Shown here in pieces: positions 1-7,758 of a stretch of 44,452 nucleotides of DNA. Source of the stretch: an uncultured Eubacterium sp. (GTDB lineage: Bacteria > Bacillota > Clostridia > Lachnospirales > Lachnospiraceae); the NCBI GenBank assembly GCA_948470065.1, contig CAOKNO010000015.1, forward strand, positions 1 to 44,452. The letters are read 5' to 3'. Each line of letters begins with the position of its first letter. Position 1 is the first letter of the stretch. Under the pieces are notes generated by a model. It ran no database searches. It saw only the letters and a program-made list of their open reading frames with translations, and was not told the DNA's origin. The position numbers and the translations under genes are program-made.

Positions 1-64
1 TCCCCCAAATCGGCACTCAAAATACGGTAATTTACGATAAGTTATGAACCTCTCCTAAGAACGC

Positions 65-108
65 AAAAAACCCCTGAAAATGCCCATTCTATGGGATTTT
101 CAGGGGTT
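65..108 (-). terminator. Rho-independent terminator after tsf
   Basis: On the minus strand a long stem (AACCCCTGAAAAT pairing with ATTTTCAGGGGTT, then CCCAT/ATGGG with one bulged base, loop of 3) is followed directly by a run of T (plus-strand A at 65-70). It starts 24 bases after the tsf stop and ends the rpsB-tsf unit. The first 64 bases of the window hold no gene that I can see. Confidence 0.93.
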
Positions 109-132
109 CGTAAATCAATTCTTCTCAGAAGT

Positions 133-1068
133 TTACTGATTCATCTGAGCAGCAACCTCAGCCGCAAAGTCTTCCTGCTTCTTCTCTAACCCTTCGCCTG
201 TTTCAAAGCGTACGAACTTCTTGACAGATACTGCTGTTCCTACTTCCTTGGATACTGCTTCTAGGTATTTGCCTACGGTCTGTTTGCCGTCTTCTGCTTT
301 TACGTATACTTGGTCTACCAAGCAGATTTCTTTGAGTTCTTTGTTTACGCGGCCTTCGATCATGCCATTGATCACTTTTTCTGGCTTCTGGGATTCCTTC
401 GGGTCGTTCATAATCTGTGCACGGAGGATTTCCTTTTCATGGGCAATGTACTCTGCGCTGATTTCATCCCTAGAAACGTATTTCGGGGAAAGCGCTGCAA
501 TCTGCATTGCAATATTGGTCAGAGCTTCTTTCACGGTATCGTTTACCGTCGCTGTCTCTGCTTCTACAATTACGCCAATCCTTCCACCGCCATGGATGTA
601 AGAAACTACACAGCCGTTTTCTGCCGTTACTTTCTCAAACCTGCGGATATTCAAGTTCTCGCCGATGACTGCCACTTTCTCTACCAGTGCGTCCTTGACC
701 GTCTTGCTGGAATCCTCGTTCCATGCTTCAGAAAGGAACGCTTCCATATCTGCTGCATCAGATTCTACTGCCTGGGCTGCTACCGCCTCTACAAAGGATT
801 TAAAGGTATCGTTCTTAGCAACGAAGTCTGTTTCAGAGTTTACTTCTACGACTGCCGCGGTCTTCTCGTCTTTCACTACAACGGTGCAAAGCCCTTCGGC
901 AGCAATCCTGCCAGCCTTTTTCTCAGCCTTAGCCTGTCCATTTTTCCTCAGAAACTCAATTGCAGCGTCCATATCGCCGTTTGTTTCATTCAATGCCTTT
1001 TTGCAGTCCATCATGCCTGCGCCAGTCATTTCACGTAATTCTTTTACCATTGCTGCTGTAATAGCCAT
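133..1068 (-). CDS. tsf: Translation elongation factor Ts (EF-Ts)
   Basis: EF-Ts is the cytoplasmic guanine nucleotide exchange factor that recharges EF-Tu with GTP. The 311-residue product opens with MAITAAMVKELREMTGAGMM, the UBA-like N-terminal domain that binds EF-Tu, and carries the family motif TDFVAKND near residue 80, followed by the two dimerisation subdomains. The start is the ATG at 1068, with GGAGG about 8 bases upstream; an in-frame start 15 bases earlier would put that Shine-Dalgarno sequence inside the gene. It lies 75 bases behind rpsB with a stem-loop between them, the usual rpsB-tsf pair, and is followed by a strong terminator. Length and motifs are normal. Confidence 0.98.
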   Translation of the reverse strand: MAITAAMVKELREMTGAGMMDCKKALNETNGDMDAAIEFLRKNGQAKAEKKAGRIAAEGLCTVVVKDEKTAAVVEVNSETDFVAKNDTFKSFVEAVAAQAVESDAADMEAFLSEAWNEDSSKTVKDALVEKVAVIGENLNIRRFEKVTAENGCVVSYIHGGGRIGVIVEAETATVNDTVKEALTNIAMQIAALSPKYVSRDEISAEYIAHEKEILRAQIMNDPKESQKPEKVINGMIEGRVNKELKEICLVDQVYVKAEDGKQTVGKYLEAVSKEVGTAVSVKKFVRFETGEGLEKKQEDFAAEVAAQMNQ

Positions 1069-1099
1069 TGTTATCTCCTCCATCTATTTTCGTGAGACA

Positions 1100-1127
1100 G
1101 AGGACAGGCAACACACTGTCTGTCCTC
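1100..1127 (-). other. Stem-loop between rpsB and tsf
   Basis: GAGGACAG (1100-1107) and CTGTCCTC (1120-1127) form an 8-bp stem with a 12-base loop. No T-run follows on either strand, so it is not a standard terminator. It could set the rpsB/tsf ratio or be a processing site; that is inference. Confidence 0.45.
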
Positions 1128-1143
1128 CTGCTACTATCTCTAT

Positions 1144-1872
1144 TTATTCTTCTACTGCTTCTTCTGCTGGTTCTTCCGTTTCTTCCATCATACCCTGGTT
1201 CGCCTCTACAACAGCGTCTGCCATTTTAGAAACAATCAGCTTAACGGCGCGGATCGCATCATCGTTGCCCGGGATAACGTAATCCAGTTCTTCTGGATCG
1301 CAGTTTGTATCGCAGATACCGATCAATGGGATCCCTAATGTATGCGCTTCCTGTACGCAGATCCTTTCTTTCTTAGGGTCAACCACGAAAATCACGTCTG
1401 GCAGGCGCTTCATCTCTTTGATGCCGCCCAGGTTCTTCTCTAACTTCTCCCATTCTTTCTTAAGGGCGATGACTTCCTTCTTCGGAAGCACGTCAAACGT
1501 CCCGTCTTCCGCCATTGCCTCAATGGACTTCAGCCTTGCAATACGGCTCTGGATGGTCTTGAAGTTTGTAAGCATACCGCCCAGCCATCTTTCGTTGACG
1601 TAGAACATCCCGCAACGTTCTGCCTCTGCCTTAATGGCATCCTGCGCCTGTTTCTTCGTCCCTACGAATAAGATGCTGCCGCCTTCTGCCGTGATGTCAG
1701 AAACTGCACGGTAAGCTTCGTCTACCTTCCCAACTGATTTCTGCAAATCAATGATGTAGATCCCGTTCCTCTCGGTATAGATATACGGAGCCATTTTAGG
1801 GTTCCATCTTCTTGTTTGGTGTCCGAAATGCACACCTGCTTCTAATAACTGTTTCATTGAAATAACGCCCAT
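1144..1872 (-). CDS. rpsB: 30S ribosomal protein S2
   Basis: S2 is a late-assembling protein of the small ribosomal subunit. The 242-residue product begins [20 protein letters not shown], a near match to the Firmicute S2 N-terminus, and contains the conserved stretches [34 protein letters not shown] and [21 protein letters not shown]. The C-terminus is a short acidic tail, common in Firmicutes. The start is the ATG at 1872, preceded by GGAGGTAAGG; an earlier in-frame start 15 bases upstream would remove this site. It has its own sigma-A-type promoter about 150 bases upstream, at the end of the flagellar operon, and a structured leader that may carry S2 autoregulation. Confidence 0.98.
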   Translation of the reverse strand: MGVISMKQLLEAGVHFGHQTRRWNPKMAPYIYTERNGIYIIDLQKSVGKVDEAYRAVSDITAEGGSILFVGTKKQAQDAIKAEAERCGMFYVNERWLGGMLTNFKTIQSRIARLKSIEAMAEDGTFDVLPKKEVIALKKEWEKLEKNLGGIKEMKRLPDVIFVVDPKKERICVQEAHTLGIPLIGICDTNCDPEELDYVIPGNDDAIRAVKLIVSKMADAVVEANQGMMEETEEPAEEAVEE

Positions 1873-1983
1873 CTTCCTTACCTCCATTGGTTAAATTCTT
1901 CCATGCGCTTCCTTCCGCAAAGCTACCAATTGGGCACCAGCTTCATGGTCCACGCATGTGATTGCTAAAAATACTGTAGTATC

Positions 1984-2010
1984 ATCCATAACTGCCAAGC
2001 GGTTATGGAT
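1984..2010 (-). promoter_or_regulatory. Hairpin in the rpsB 5' leader
   Basis: ATCCATAAC and GTTATGGAT form a perfect 9-bp stem with a 9-base loop, beginning a few bases after the predicted transcription start (about 2016). Many Firmicute rpsB genes are autoregulated by S2 binding a structured leader. This hairpin plus the roughly 110 bases after it is the candidate site here. The stem is visible; the regulatory role is inferred. Confidence 0.5.
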
Positions 2011-2022
2011 ATTGACCTGCCA

Positions 2023-2051
2023 ATTATATCACAGGAAAATATTGCTTGCAA
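2023..2051 (-). promoter_or_regulatory. Sigma-A-type promoter of rpsB-tsf
   Basis: On the minus strand, TTGCAA (2046-2051), a 17-base spacer and TATAAT (2023-2028), with TG one base before the -10 (extended -10). It lies just past the stop codon of the preceding operon gene (2062). No terminator is visible between the two, so flagellar-operon transcripts may also read into rpsB. Confidence 0.85.
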
Positions 2052-2061
2052 GTCCTAATGG

Positions 2062-2715
2062 CTATTTCTGCAAAATTTCCATAATTTCATCTTCTGTGGC
2101 TCCTTTGGGGATCTGGTGCACGCCGACGCGCAGGCGGACGTCCACGCCTTTTTCTGTCATATAGGCATTGAACTTCACAGCATCCGAAATGAGGCCTGCC
2201 TGGTACAGGCGTTCACAGATGTCCTCTGAATGGTCGCCTGCTGCAATTTCAAACGCCACTTCCATCCCGTCATCCGTCCCATCCTCTGGCGCCCCGTCAG
2301 GCGCTTCCTCTCCAGATCCTTCTGTATCGCCATCTGGCGCCGTTTCCTCCCCATCGCCTTGTTCTCCTTGTGCCTCTTCTTGTTCTCCGTCGCTGGAATC
2401 TGGGCTTTTGCTGGCTCCATCCCCATCTGGATCGTCTTTCCTATCTTGTTCGCTGTCATTGGCTCCTGGGGCTTCTCCTTGCGCCTGTTCCTTAGGATCG
2501 GGTTGTCCTTCCTGCCCATCTCCTTGCGGTTCTTGTCCTGCTTCTGGCTTGGTTGCCTGCTCGTCTTCCATAACCATTCCCAACAGCCGGGCGCGTTCTA
2601 TGATTTCCGTATCTGTCAACTTTTCTTTCTTATTCCCAGAGAGGGCAATCCCCATTAGGATGGCGGTGCAGATTATGCCAACCCCAAGGCCTCTCAAATA
2701 ATATTTTAACTTCAT
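2062..2715 (-). CDS. Membrane-anchored protein with acidic linker and MltG/YceG-like C-terminal tail
   Basis: The 217-residue product has one N-terminal membrane segment (about residues 6-26), then a low-complexity stretch rich in Glu, Asp, Gly, Pro and Gln (about 50-150), then a C-terminal unit of about 60 residues: AAGDHSEDICERLYQAGLIS followed by RVGVHQIPKGATEDEIMEIL. That tail resembles the LysM-like N-terminal part of endolytic transglycosylase MltG/YceG, but the catalytic domain is absent. It probably sits outside the membrane, reaching toward peptidoglycan. It is the last gene of the flagellar operon and its start lies 3 bases from the SwrB-like stop. The function is unknown; assignment to the MltG family rests on a short motif only. 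Confidence 0.75.
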   Translation of the reverse strand: MKLKYYLRGLGVGIICTAILMGIALSGNKKEKLTDTEIIERARLLGMVMEDEQATKPEAGQEPQGDGQEGQPDPKEQAQGEAPGANDSEQDRKDDPDGDGASKSPDSSDGEQEEAQGEQGDGEETAPDGDTEGSGEEAPDGAPEDGTDDGMEVAFEIAAGDHSEDICERLYQAGLISDAVKFNAYMTEKGVDVRLRVGVHQIPKGATEDEIMEILQK

Positions 2716-2718
2716 ATA

Positions 2719-3420
2719 CTATTTATCTTCCTCCCTGAACAGCCCGATGACAAGCCGTACTTCCCCAATGCCAAGACCAAGTTCTTTTGCAATCTCGACT
2801 GCATCCTTCCCTTTTTGGTACATTGCAAGGATATCCTCATTGTGGTTCTCCTTACCCCCAGGGGCTTCCGGTTCTGATACCGCCGCTTCCGGCTCCTCTT
2901 TGAGGGCTTCTTCTTTGCCGGATCCATCCTCTGGGGCAGGCGCCTGGAAGTCTTTGGGAAGCGCGCCAGAAGCATCCACCGTCTTTTGTACGCCTTCCTG
3001 TAGTTCTTCCAGATGGATCGCAAGCTGCGCCAAGTTCCCCGCATAAGAGGTAAGTTCTGAATGCTTGTCGTTCAGCATACTATAGAGGAACATGACCTCA
3101 TTATGGGTTTTATGGATGGACTCTAAGACAGTATCGGAATATTCGGTAATCGCACGCATTTTTTCATTCGTCTCTTTATCCAGGGCACGCTCCACAACCT
3201 CCATTGACTTGTCAATGGACTGTTCCACAAGCTGATCTACCATTTGGGTAATCTTAGTCTGTGCCTCTTGCAGGTTGCGCGCTAAAATACGCTGCATTTC
3301 TTCCGTGCTCAGTTCAGAAATCTTATCCAGTTCCTTGTTTGTCAGCTTTTCGGTTATGAAAAAGCTTGCAACCATCATCACGGTCCCAATTACTACTAAC
3401 ACAATTTCTATTGTCGCCAT
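2719..3420 (-). CDS. SwrB-like / DUF6115-type membrane coiled-coil protein
   Basis: The 233-residue product has a membrane helix at about residues 3-21, a long helical coiled-coil region (about 25-150, rich in Glu, Gln and Ile), a Pro/Glu/Ala-rich linker (about 155-190), and a C-terminal helix-turn-helix-like segment, YQKGKDAVEIAKELGLGIGE followed by VRLVIGLF. This layout and the place between sigD and rpsB match Bacillus subtilis SwrB, which promotes export-gate (FliP) assembly and SigD-dependent motility gene expression. I infer it is a longer SwrB counterpart. The ATG start has a modest AGGTAAG site. It sits 12 bases after the 106-residue protein and just before the MltG-like-tail gene. 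Confidence 0.75.
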   Translation of the reverse strand: MATIEIVLVVIGTVMMVASFFITEKLTNKELDKISELSTEEMQRILARNLQEAQTKITQMVDQLVEQSIDKSMEVVERALDKETNEKMRAITEYSDTVLESIHKTHNEVMFLYSMLNDKHSELTSYAGNLAQLAIHLEELQEGVQKTVDASGALPKDFQAPAPEDGSGKEEALKEEPEAAVSEPEAPGGKENHNEDILAMYQKGKDAVEIAKELGLGIGEVRLVIGLFREEDK

Positions 3421-3432
3421 CTTCTTACCTGC

Positions 3433-3753
3433 CTATATTTTCATATCAAAACCACCAAACGTAGCCCTTGGCGTTACCGTTTCGCTGCTCTCTTTGCCAG
3501 CCGCCTTCTTCTTTTTCTTCCGGCGGCTTTCATACTCGTTGCTTCCCTTTTCCTTGGCATCAAACTTTTTCTTTGGATTATCAGAATCATGGGCATGGTT
3601 CACCTGCTGCATATGATGCTGTGTTTCTTTGGAAAAATGTGTCTGGACATTATGCTGCTGGAGCATTGGCTTATTGTCCTCGTTCTGCTTCACAGCGCTC
3701 ATATCCTGGCTTCTTTGGACTACGCCGCTAAATTCTACTGGCCGTATTGACAT
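3433..3753 (-). CDS. Conserved-looking small basic protein of the flagellar operon
   Basis: I do not recognise a family with a known role. The 106-residue product starts MSIRPVEFSGVVQRSQDMSA, is rich in Gln and His in the middle (QQHNVQTHF, QHHMQQVNHAH), then has strongly basic runs (KKKFDAK, RRKKKKKAAGK) and ends FGGFDMKI. There is no membrane segment or signal peptide, so it is probably cytoplasmic. The start is the ATG at 3753, with GGGAG 8 bases upstream; a GTG 9 bases earlier overlaps that site and is unlikely. It lies between fapA and the SwrB-like gene, downstream of a stem-loop, so a link to flagellar assembly is inferred from position only. Confidence 0.75.
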   Translation of the reverse strand: MSIRPVEFSGVVQRSQDMSAVKQNEDNKPMLQQHNVQTHFSKETQHHMQQVNHAHDSDNPKKKFDAKEKGSNEYESRRKKKKKAAGKESSETVTPRATFGGFDMKI

Positions 3754-3774
3754 CTTAAACACTCCCTTTTTATA

Positions 3775-3827
3775 ACAGCCCAGATAGCTTGCGGCTACAC
3801 ATTCTGGATAGCGGCTATCCGGGCTGT
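3775..3827 (-). other. Long stem-loop between fapA and the 106-residue protein gene
   Basis: On the minus strand ACAGCCCGGATAGC and GCTATCTGGGCTGT pair over 14 positions (one G-U) across a 25-base loop. An alternative inner hairpin uses GGATAGC/GCTATCC. No T-run follows, so it is probably not an intrinsic terminator. It fills most of the 82-base gap and may be a processing or stabilising element. Confidence 0.6.
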
Positions 3828-3835
3828 CATCCTTT

Positions 3836-5440
3836 TTACAACGAACGGACTACGATTTCCCCTTTTTCCTTGATAAATTTGGAAAAAGATCTTTCACTTT
3901 TAATATTCATCCCTACATCCGAAATAGTGAGCGACACGCCTGGGTATATGCTGCCTTTTACCTTGATTTTCGCGCTGCCCGACATTTGGATCTGTTCTTT
4001 CAGCCCCATATATTCCTGCCGTTCTTCGGCAAGCTGCTGCTGCTTTTCCTTAAAGGATTTGGCAATCCCCTGTACCTGCTGCATCCGCGCTGGGCTAATC
4101 TGTTCCTTCCGCTGCAGCCTTTCCTGGAAATTCACAAGCGCAGGGCGAAGCTGGCTGATTTCCTTCTGAAGCGCCGCGATACTTTCTTCTAGCGTATTAT
4201 AACGCTCCTTGACCTCAGGATCCACGCCGACTTCAATCTTTGTAAGCGCCCCGCCCATCGCAGATCCAATGGTCTGGGCTTCCACTAAGCTGCCTGCACG
4301 GATTACGCCGCCATTCACGAAGCCACGCTTCCCGCTGACGCGGATGTCCGTAGCAGCAGATACCCTGCTGTGCAGGATAGAGCCTGTTTCTAAAAACCCG
4401 CCCGCTATTACCGTAGAGTTCTCGATAAATTTCGTGATGACATTCCCTTTTGCCTCGATCTTCCCTTTTCCCATACCATTGATCCCGCGCTTTACGATCA
4501 CTTGCCCACCTGCATAGAGAAAAGCCGCTTCCACCACGCCGTCAATCACAATATCCCCTTTTGCCCGGACAGAAAAACCGCTTTTCACATTCCCCTTTAC
4601 CGTGACGTTCCCATCGTATACCACATCCCCGGTGGCATTGTCCACATCGGCAGGGACTTCAAATACGTCTGCCACAAAGACCTTACGGTTCACCAGGCTG
4701 GCATGGCCTGTAACGTCGGAGTAAATTTCTGTCTGATCCTCAGAAATGCTGATATTGTTCCCATATTCCAGCTTCGCTGGCTTAGCCGGCCTGCCCTGGA
4801 TTGGCGCGCCAAACACATCTTTGCCAGGCTTACCCGGCACTTCCCTATGGAGCTTTGCGAGGAGCTGCCCTGCTTCCACATGGCTAATGGTATTCAATTC
4901 ATGGTAATTGACCGTCCCATCCTCGTTCCTCTTTGGCCTTAGGTTCAGATTGGTATTAAAGAAATACTCCACCTTCGCATCCTTGCCATTCACTGGCGGG
5001 ACGCCCCTTGCCACAATATAATTGGTGCAATATTGGCGATCATTGACAAACCTCTGGATCTCATCGTAATCCACTCCAATAAACACGCGTTTGGATTCCA
5101 GTTCCCCTACGATATCGTCCGCCGTCATCAGCTTCCCTCTCCCAGAAGGCGGGTAAAAACGGCAGAACACCAGCATCTTATCCCCAGAAACTGTCATCTT
5201 CATCATTTCGTTTTCTTCATACCCATTCCATTCCCCGACAAAAAGCTGCTGGAGCCCCTGCCCCGGGGACATCATACGTTTTAACTCGCCAAAATCAAAC
5301 TCACTATATCCCTTTTTCTCCAGATATTCCTTGGCTTCCTTGACATCTGCAGGCTTCCCATCCCCCTCTGGCGGATAGATTTGGATTACAACCCCCATAT
5401 CGCCTACATCCAATTTAAAATACCCATTCCTATTCTCCAT
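3836..5440 (-). CDS. fapA: FapA-family (DUF342) polymer-forming protein
   Basis: The 534-residue product matches the DUF342/FapA layout. An N-terminal region ends with the conserved GVPPVNGKDAKVEYFF segment (about 145-160). A stretch with PGKDVFGAPIQGRPAKPAKL follows, then a Gly- and Val-rich repeated beta-strand region (about 260-400: GDVVYDGNVTVKGNVKSGFS and similar) expected to form a beta-helix. A coiled-coil of about 70 residues comes next and a short beta C-terminus ends the protein. In Vibrio, FapA affects flagellar assembly and placement; the DUF342 core is otherwise poorly understood. The ATG has GGAGGGA about 5 bases upstream and lies 14 bases after sigD, so the two are co-transcribed. 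Family assignment is firm; the role here is inferred. Confidence 0.9.
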   Translation of the reverse strand: MENRNGYFKLDVGDMGVVIQIYPPEGDGKPADVKEAKEYLEKKGYSEFDFGELKRMMSPGQGLQQLFVGEWNGYEENEMMKMTVSGDKMLVFCRFYPPSGRGKLMTADDIVGELESKRVFIGVDYDEIQRFVNDRQYCTNYIVARGVPPVNGKDAKVEYFFNTNLNLRPKRNEDGTVNYHELNTISHVEAGQLLAKLHREVPGKPGKDVFGAPIQGRPAKPAKLEYGNNISISEDQTEIYSDVTGHASLVNRKVFVADVFEVPADVDNATGDVVYDGNVTVKGNVKSGFSVRAKGDIVIDGVVEAAFLYAGGQVIVKRGINGMGKGKIEAKGNVITKFIENSTVIAGGFLETGSILHSRVSAATDIRVSGKRGFVNGGVIRAGSLVEAQTIGSAMGGALTKIEVGVDPEVKERYNTLEESIAALQKEISQLRPALVNFQERLQRKEQISPARMQQVQGIAKSFKEKQQQLAEERQEYMGLKEQIQMSGSAKIKVKGSIYPGVSLTISDVGMNIKSERSFSKFIKEKGEIVVRSL

Positions 5441-5454
5441 AGCATCCCTCCAAG

Positions 5455-6219
5455 CTAGTCAGATAATATGTTCATGTATGGTCCCATGGTCTTTTTCATT
5501 TTCGCCAACGCCCTGGTATGGAGCTGTGATACCCTGGACTCTGACACTTCCAGGATATTGCTGATTTCCTTTAAGGTTAAATCTTCATAATAATATAAGG
5601 TAATTACCTTCCTCTCCTTCTCCGTAAGGACTTCCAGGGACTGCCCCAGGACTTTTTTGAGTTCTTCCTGCGCGATAGCGTCCTCTGGCTGGATAAAATG
5701 GGAATTTCCCCTTGCATCCATGACAGGTTCCATGCCTTGTTCCACATATTCGTTCAAGGAAACAATATTGGAAACCTTCAACTGGGACTGCCAGGCCAGA
5801 AGCTCCTCGCTGCTTAACTCCAGTTCCTCTGCAATCTCGTCGTCGGTAGGCATTCGCCCTATCCTCGCTTCAATCCTGCGTATGGCGTCATCCAGCTTCT
5901 TCTGTTTCTGCCTGACTGTCCTTGGAATCCAGTCCATCTTCCGGATCTGATCCAAAATAGACCCGCGGATCCGCAGGCTGGCATACGTTTCAAACTTTAC
6001 ATCTTTTTTGATATCAAACTTGTCAATGGCATCAATCAAACCGAAAATCCCATAGCCTACCAAATCATCGTATTCCACATTGTATCCAAGATACATGCTT
6101 AAGCGCCCTGCCACAATCTTTACCAGGGACGCATACTCCAGGATGATTTTCTCCCTTAATTCTGCCGTCGGCTTTTTTAAAAATTCTGCCCATAGTTGTT
6201 CTTTTTCTGCTGCGTTCAT
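5455..6219 (-). CDS. sigD: Flagellar RNA polymerase sigma factor (SigD/FliA, sigma-28 family)
   Basis: This sigma factor directs late flagellar, chemotaxis and autolysin genes. The 254-residue product has region 2 (EYDDLVGYGIFGLIDAIDKF and VKFETYASLRIRGSILDQIR, about 50-95), the sigma-28 hallmark DWIPRTVRQKQ, region 3 (about 110-150) and region 4 with a helix-turn-helix (LTLKEISNILEVSESRVSQL, about 214-233). The length is normal. GGAGG precedes the ATG at a good distance. It is far down the operon, as in B. subtilis, where distance from the promoter limits SigD level. No FlgM anti-sigma gene is in the window. Confidence 0.97.
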   Translation of the reverse strand: MNAAEKEQLWAEFLKKPTAELREKIILEYASLVKIVAGRLSMYLGYNVEYDDLVGYGIFGLIDAIDKFDIKKDVKFETYASLRIRGSILDQIRKMDWIPRTVRQKQKKLDDAIRRIEARIGRMPTDDEIAEELELSSEELLAWQSQLKVSNIVSLNEYVEQGMEPVMDARGNSHFIQPEDAIAQEELKKVLGQSLEVLTEKERKVITLYYYEDLTLKEISNILEVSESRVSQLHTRALAKMKKTMGPYMNILSD

Positions 6220-6278
6220 GCAAAGCCTCCAATTGTTCCTGCCTGCTTCCTAACCATATTATTATGCAGGGCGCAACC

Positions 6279-6578
6279 TTATTCTTCCATAGCCGCAGGG
6301 CTTTCTTCTTCTGCTTCCTGCCCGGCTCCTTCTTCCTCACCAGCTTCCGCTTCTCCCTCTTCGGCTGCCTCCCCTTCGCTTCCTTCTGTTTCTTCCTCTA
6401 CCTTGAAATTCTTATCCAACACCAGCTTTGCAATACATCCTAGGATATAAAAGGATAGTAAGACAATACCCCATGTCTTCACAAACCGGCCCGTTTCCAT
6501 ATGCATGGCAATCCCAATGATACAAGTAATGAAACCTGCAAGCAACGTAATGATTATAGGCACTTGTTTTGTTTTCAT
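6279..6578 (-). CDS. Small membrane protein with acidic C-terminal tail
   Basis: No family recognised. The 99-residue product has two predicted membrane helices (about residues 7-27 and 35-53), then a cytoplasmic tail of about 40 residues that is nearly all Glu, Gly and Ala (for example EGSEGEAAEEGEAEAGEEEG). The start is an ATG preceded by GGTGGG. It sits between cheD (13 bases upstream) and sigD (59 bases downstream), so it is part of the operon. Real coding is likely because the gap would otherwise be unusually long and the frame has a ribosome binding site, but the tail is low-complexity and no function can be given. Confidence 0.7.
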   Translation of the reverse strand: MKTKQVPIIITLLAGFITCIIGIAMHMETGRFVKTWGIVLLSFYILGCIAKLVLDKNFKVEEETEGSEGEAAEEGEAEAGEEEGAGQEAEEESPAAMEE

Positions 6579-6591
6579 ATCCCACCACCCT

Positions 6592-7074
6592 TTAAATTAT
6601 CTTTAATTTTTTCCCAACTGCTTTGATATAAAATTCCCCCGTCGCAGGGTAGAGTTCTACGGTACGCCCGTAATTCAGCCCTGTGTCCTCTGCAAGCAGC
6701 GGGATCCCAAGCTCTTTTAATTTCGCCTTTGAAGCCATAGCGTTGCGCTGGCCCACATTCCCGACCGCAGACACGCCGCTTACTTCAAACATCTTTGCCC
6801 CGCCGGCAATCTTTGCGACCAGGCGCCTTTTGTTTGCGCCGGCCCGCAAAACCTGCCGCATCAATTCCTCAATCCCGGTATCTGCAAATTTTGCAATATT
6901 CGAATGGTTGCGCATCTGCTTGCTGTCAGGCAGCATAATATGCGCCAGTCCCCCAATTTTCAAAACCGGGTCATACATTGCAATCCCAATGCAAGATCCA
7001 AGCCCCAAGGTAGTTACCATATCTGGCGCCTTGCAGACTTTCAGATCTGCCATTCCAACTTTAATTGTAGCCAT
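6592..7074 (-). CDS. cheD: Chemoreceptor glutamine deamidase CheD
   Basis: CheD deamidates specific glutamines of chemoreceptors and binds CheC, raising CheC phosphatase activity on phospho-CheY. The 160-residue product has the catalytic set: Cys28 in LGSCIG, His45 in AHIMLP and Thr21 or Thr22 just before the Cys. It also has the GGAKMF and GQRNA motifs of the fold. It follows cheC by 15 bases with GAGGAG before the ATG, the standard cheC-cheD pair. Its substrates, methyl-accepting receptors, are not in the window. Confidence 0.96.
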   Translation of the reverse strand: MATIKVGMADLKVCKAPDMVTTLGLGSCIGIAMYDPVLKIGGLAHIMLPDSKQMRNHSNIAKFADTGIEELMRQVLRAGANKRRLVAKIAGGAKMFEVSGVSAVGNVGQRNAMASKAKLKELGIPLLAEDTGLNYGRTVELYPATGEFYIKAVGKKLKII

Positions 7075-7089
7075 ACTGCCATGCTCCTC

Positions 7090-7710
7090 TTACAGTGTTA
7101 ACCCCAATGATGTTAAAATTTTATCATAAGAGTCGATATCCGGCATTAGGATAAAATATCCTTCTATCGTTATATCGTCCCCAAATTCCGTAGCAATCAG
7201 AAGCGCATTATCCCCATACTGCCCAAATTGGATTGCCGGCACGCTTAATATGGCGGCCGCCATATCAATTGCAAGGTATGGTACGGAAGAAGTGATCACT
7301 AGCTTGGTCATCGCCGACAATGCCGATAGATAAGATCCAGAAATAATATTCCCAATCTCTTTCAAAGCCGACAAATCCATGGTATCAAATTCTTCCATAT
7401 AATCATCTGGCCGCCCCATCAGGCGGTTTACCAGATAATGCGCAGATCCCATTTTAAGCAGGAACATCATGCTCCCGCTGATATCGCTTTCTACCTCTAA
7501 GTATATCCCCGCAACCGTTTCCTCCTCAGCAGAAATCGCAGTAGGGAGTTCCTGGAGCGTTAAAAACTCTACCCTCGGTACTTCCATATCTATTTTGAGG
7601 TTTAACATATTTGAAATTGCAGTAGTGGCGTTCCCTGCTCCAATGTTGCCGATTTCTTTCAGCACATCGAAATACATATTATTTACCTGATCCAAACTAA
7701 ACTTTGCCAT
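7090..7710 (-). CDS. cheC: Phospho-CheY phosphatase CheC
   Basis: CheC removes phosphate from CheY-P, part of adaptation in Firmicutes. The 206-residue product has two copies of the active-site helix motif EIGN: Glu19/Asn22 (KEIGNIGAGNATTA) and Glu118/Asn121 (KEIGNIISGSYLSAL). Both sites keep the Glu and Asn needed for activity. I place the start at the ATG at 7710 (MAKFSLDQVNN), with GGAGTG about 11 bases upstream; the frame extends 39 bases further up to another ATG that lacks a ribosome binding site. It is directly preceded by a PilZ gene where cheB-cheA-cheW would be expected. Confidence 0.95.
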   Translation of the reverse strand: MAKFSLDQVNNMYFDVLKEIGNIGAGNATTAISNMLNLKIDMEVPRVEFLTLQELPTAISAEEETVAGIYLEVESDISGSMMFLLKMGSAHYLVNRLMGRPDDYMEEFDTMDLSALKEIGNIISGSYLSALSAMTKLVITSSVPYLAIDMAAAILSVPAIQFGQYGDNALLIATEFGDDITIEGYFILMPDIDSYDKILTSLGLTL

Positions 7711-7758
7711 AACTGTCTTTTCACTCCATTCCTTTTTGGGCAATCCCATAGACAGCGC

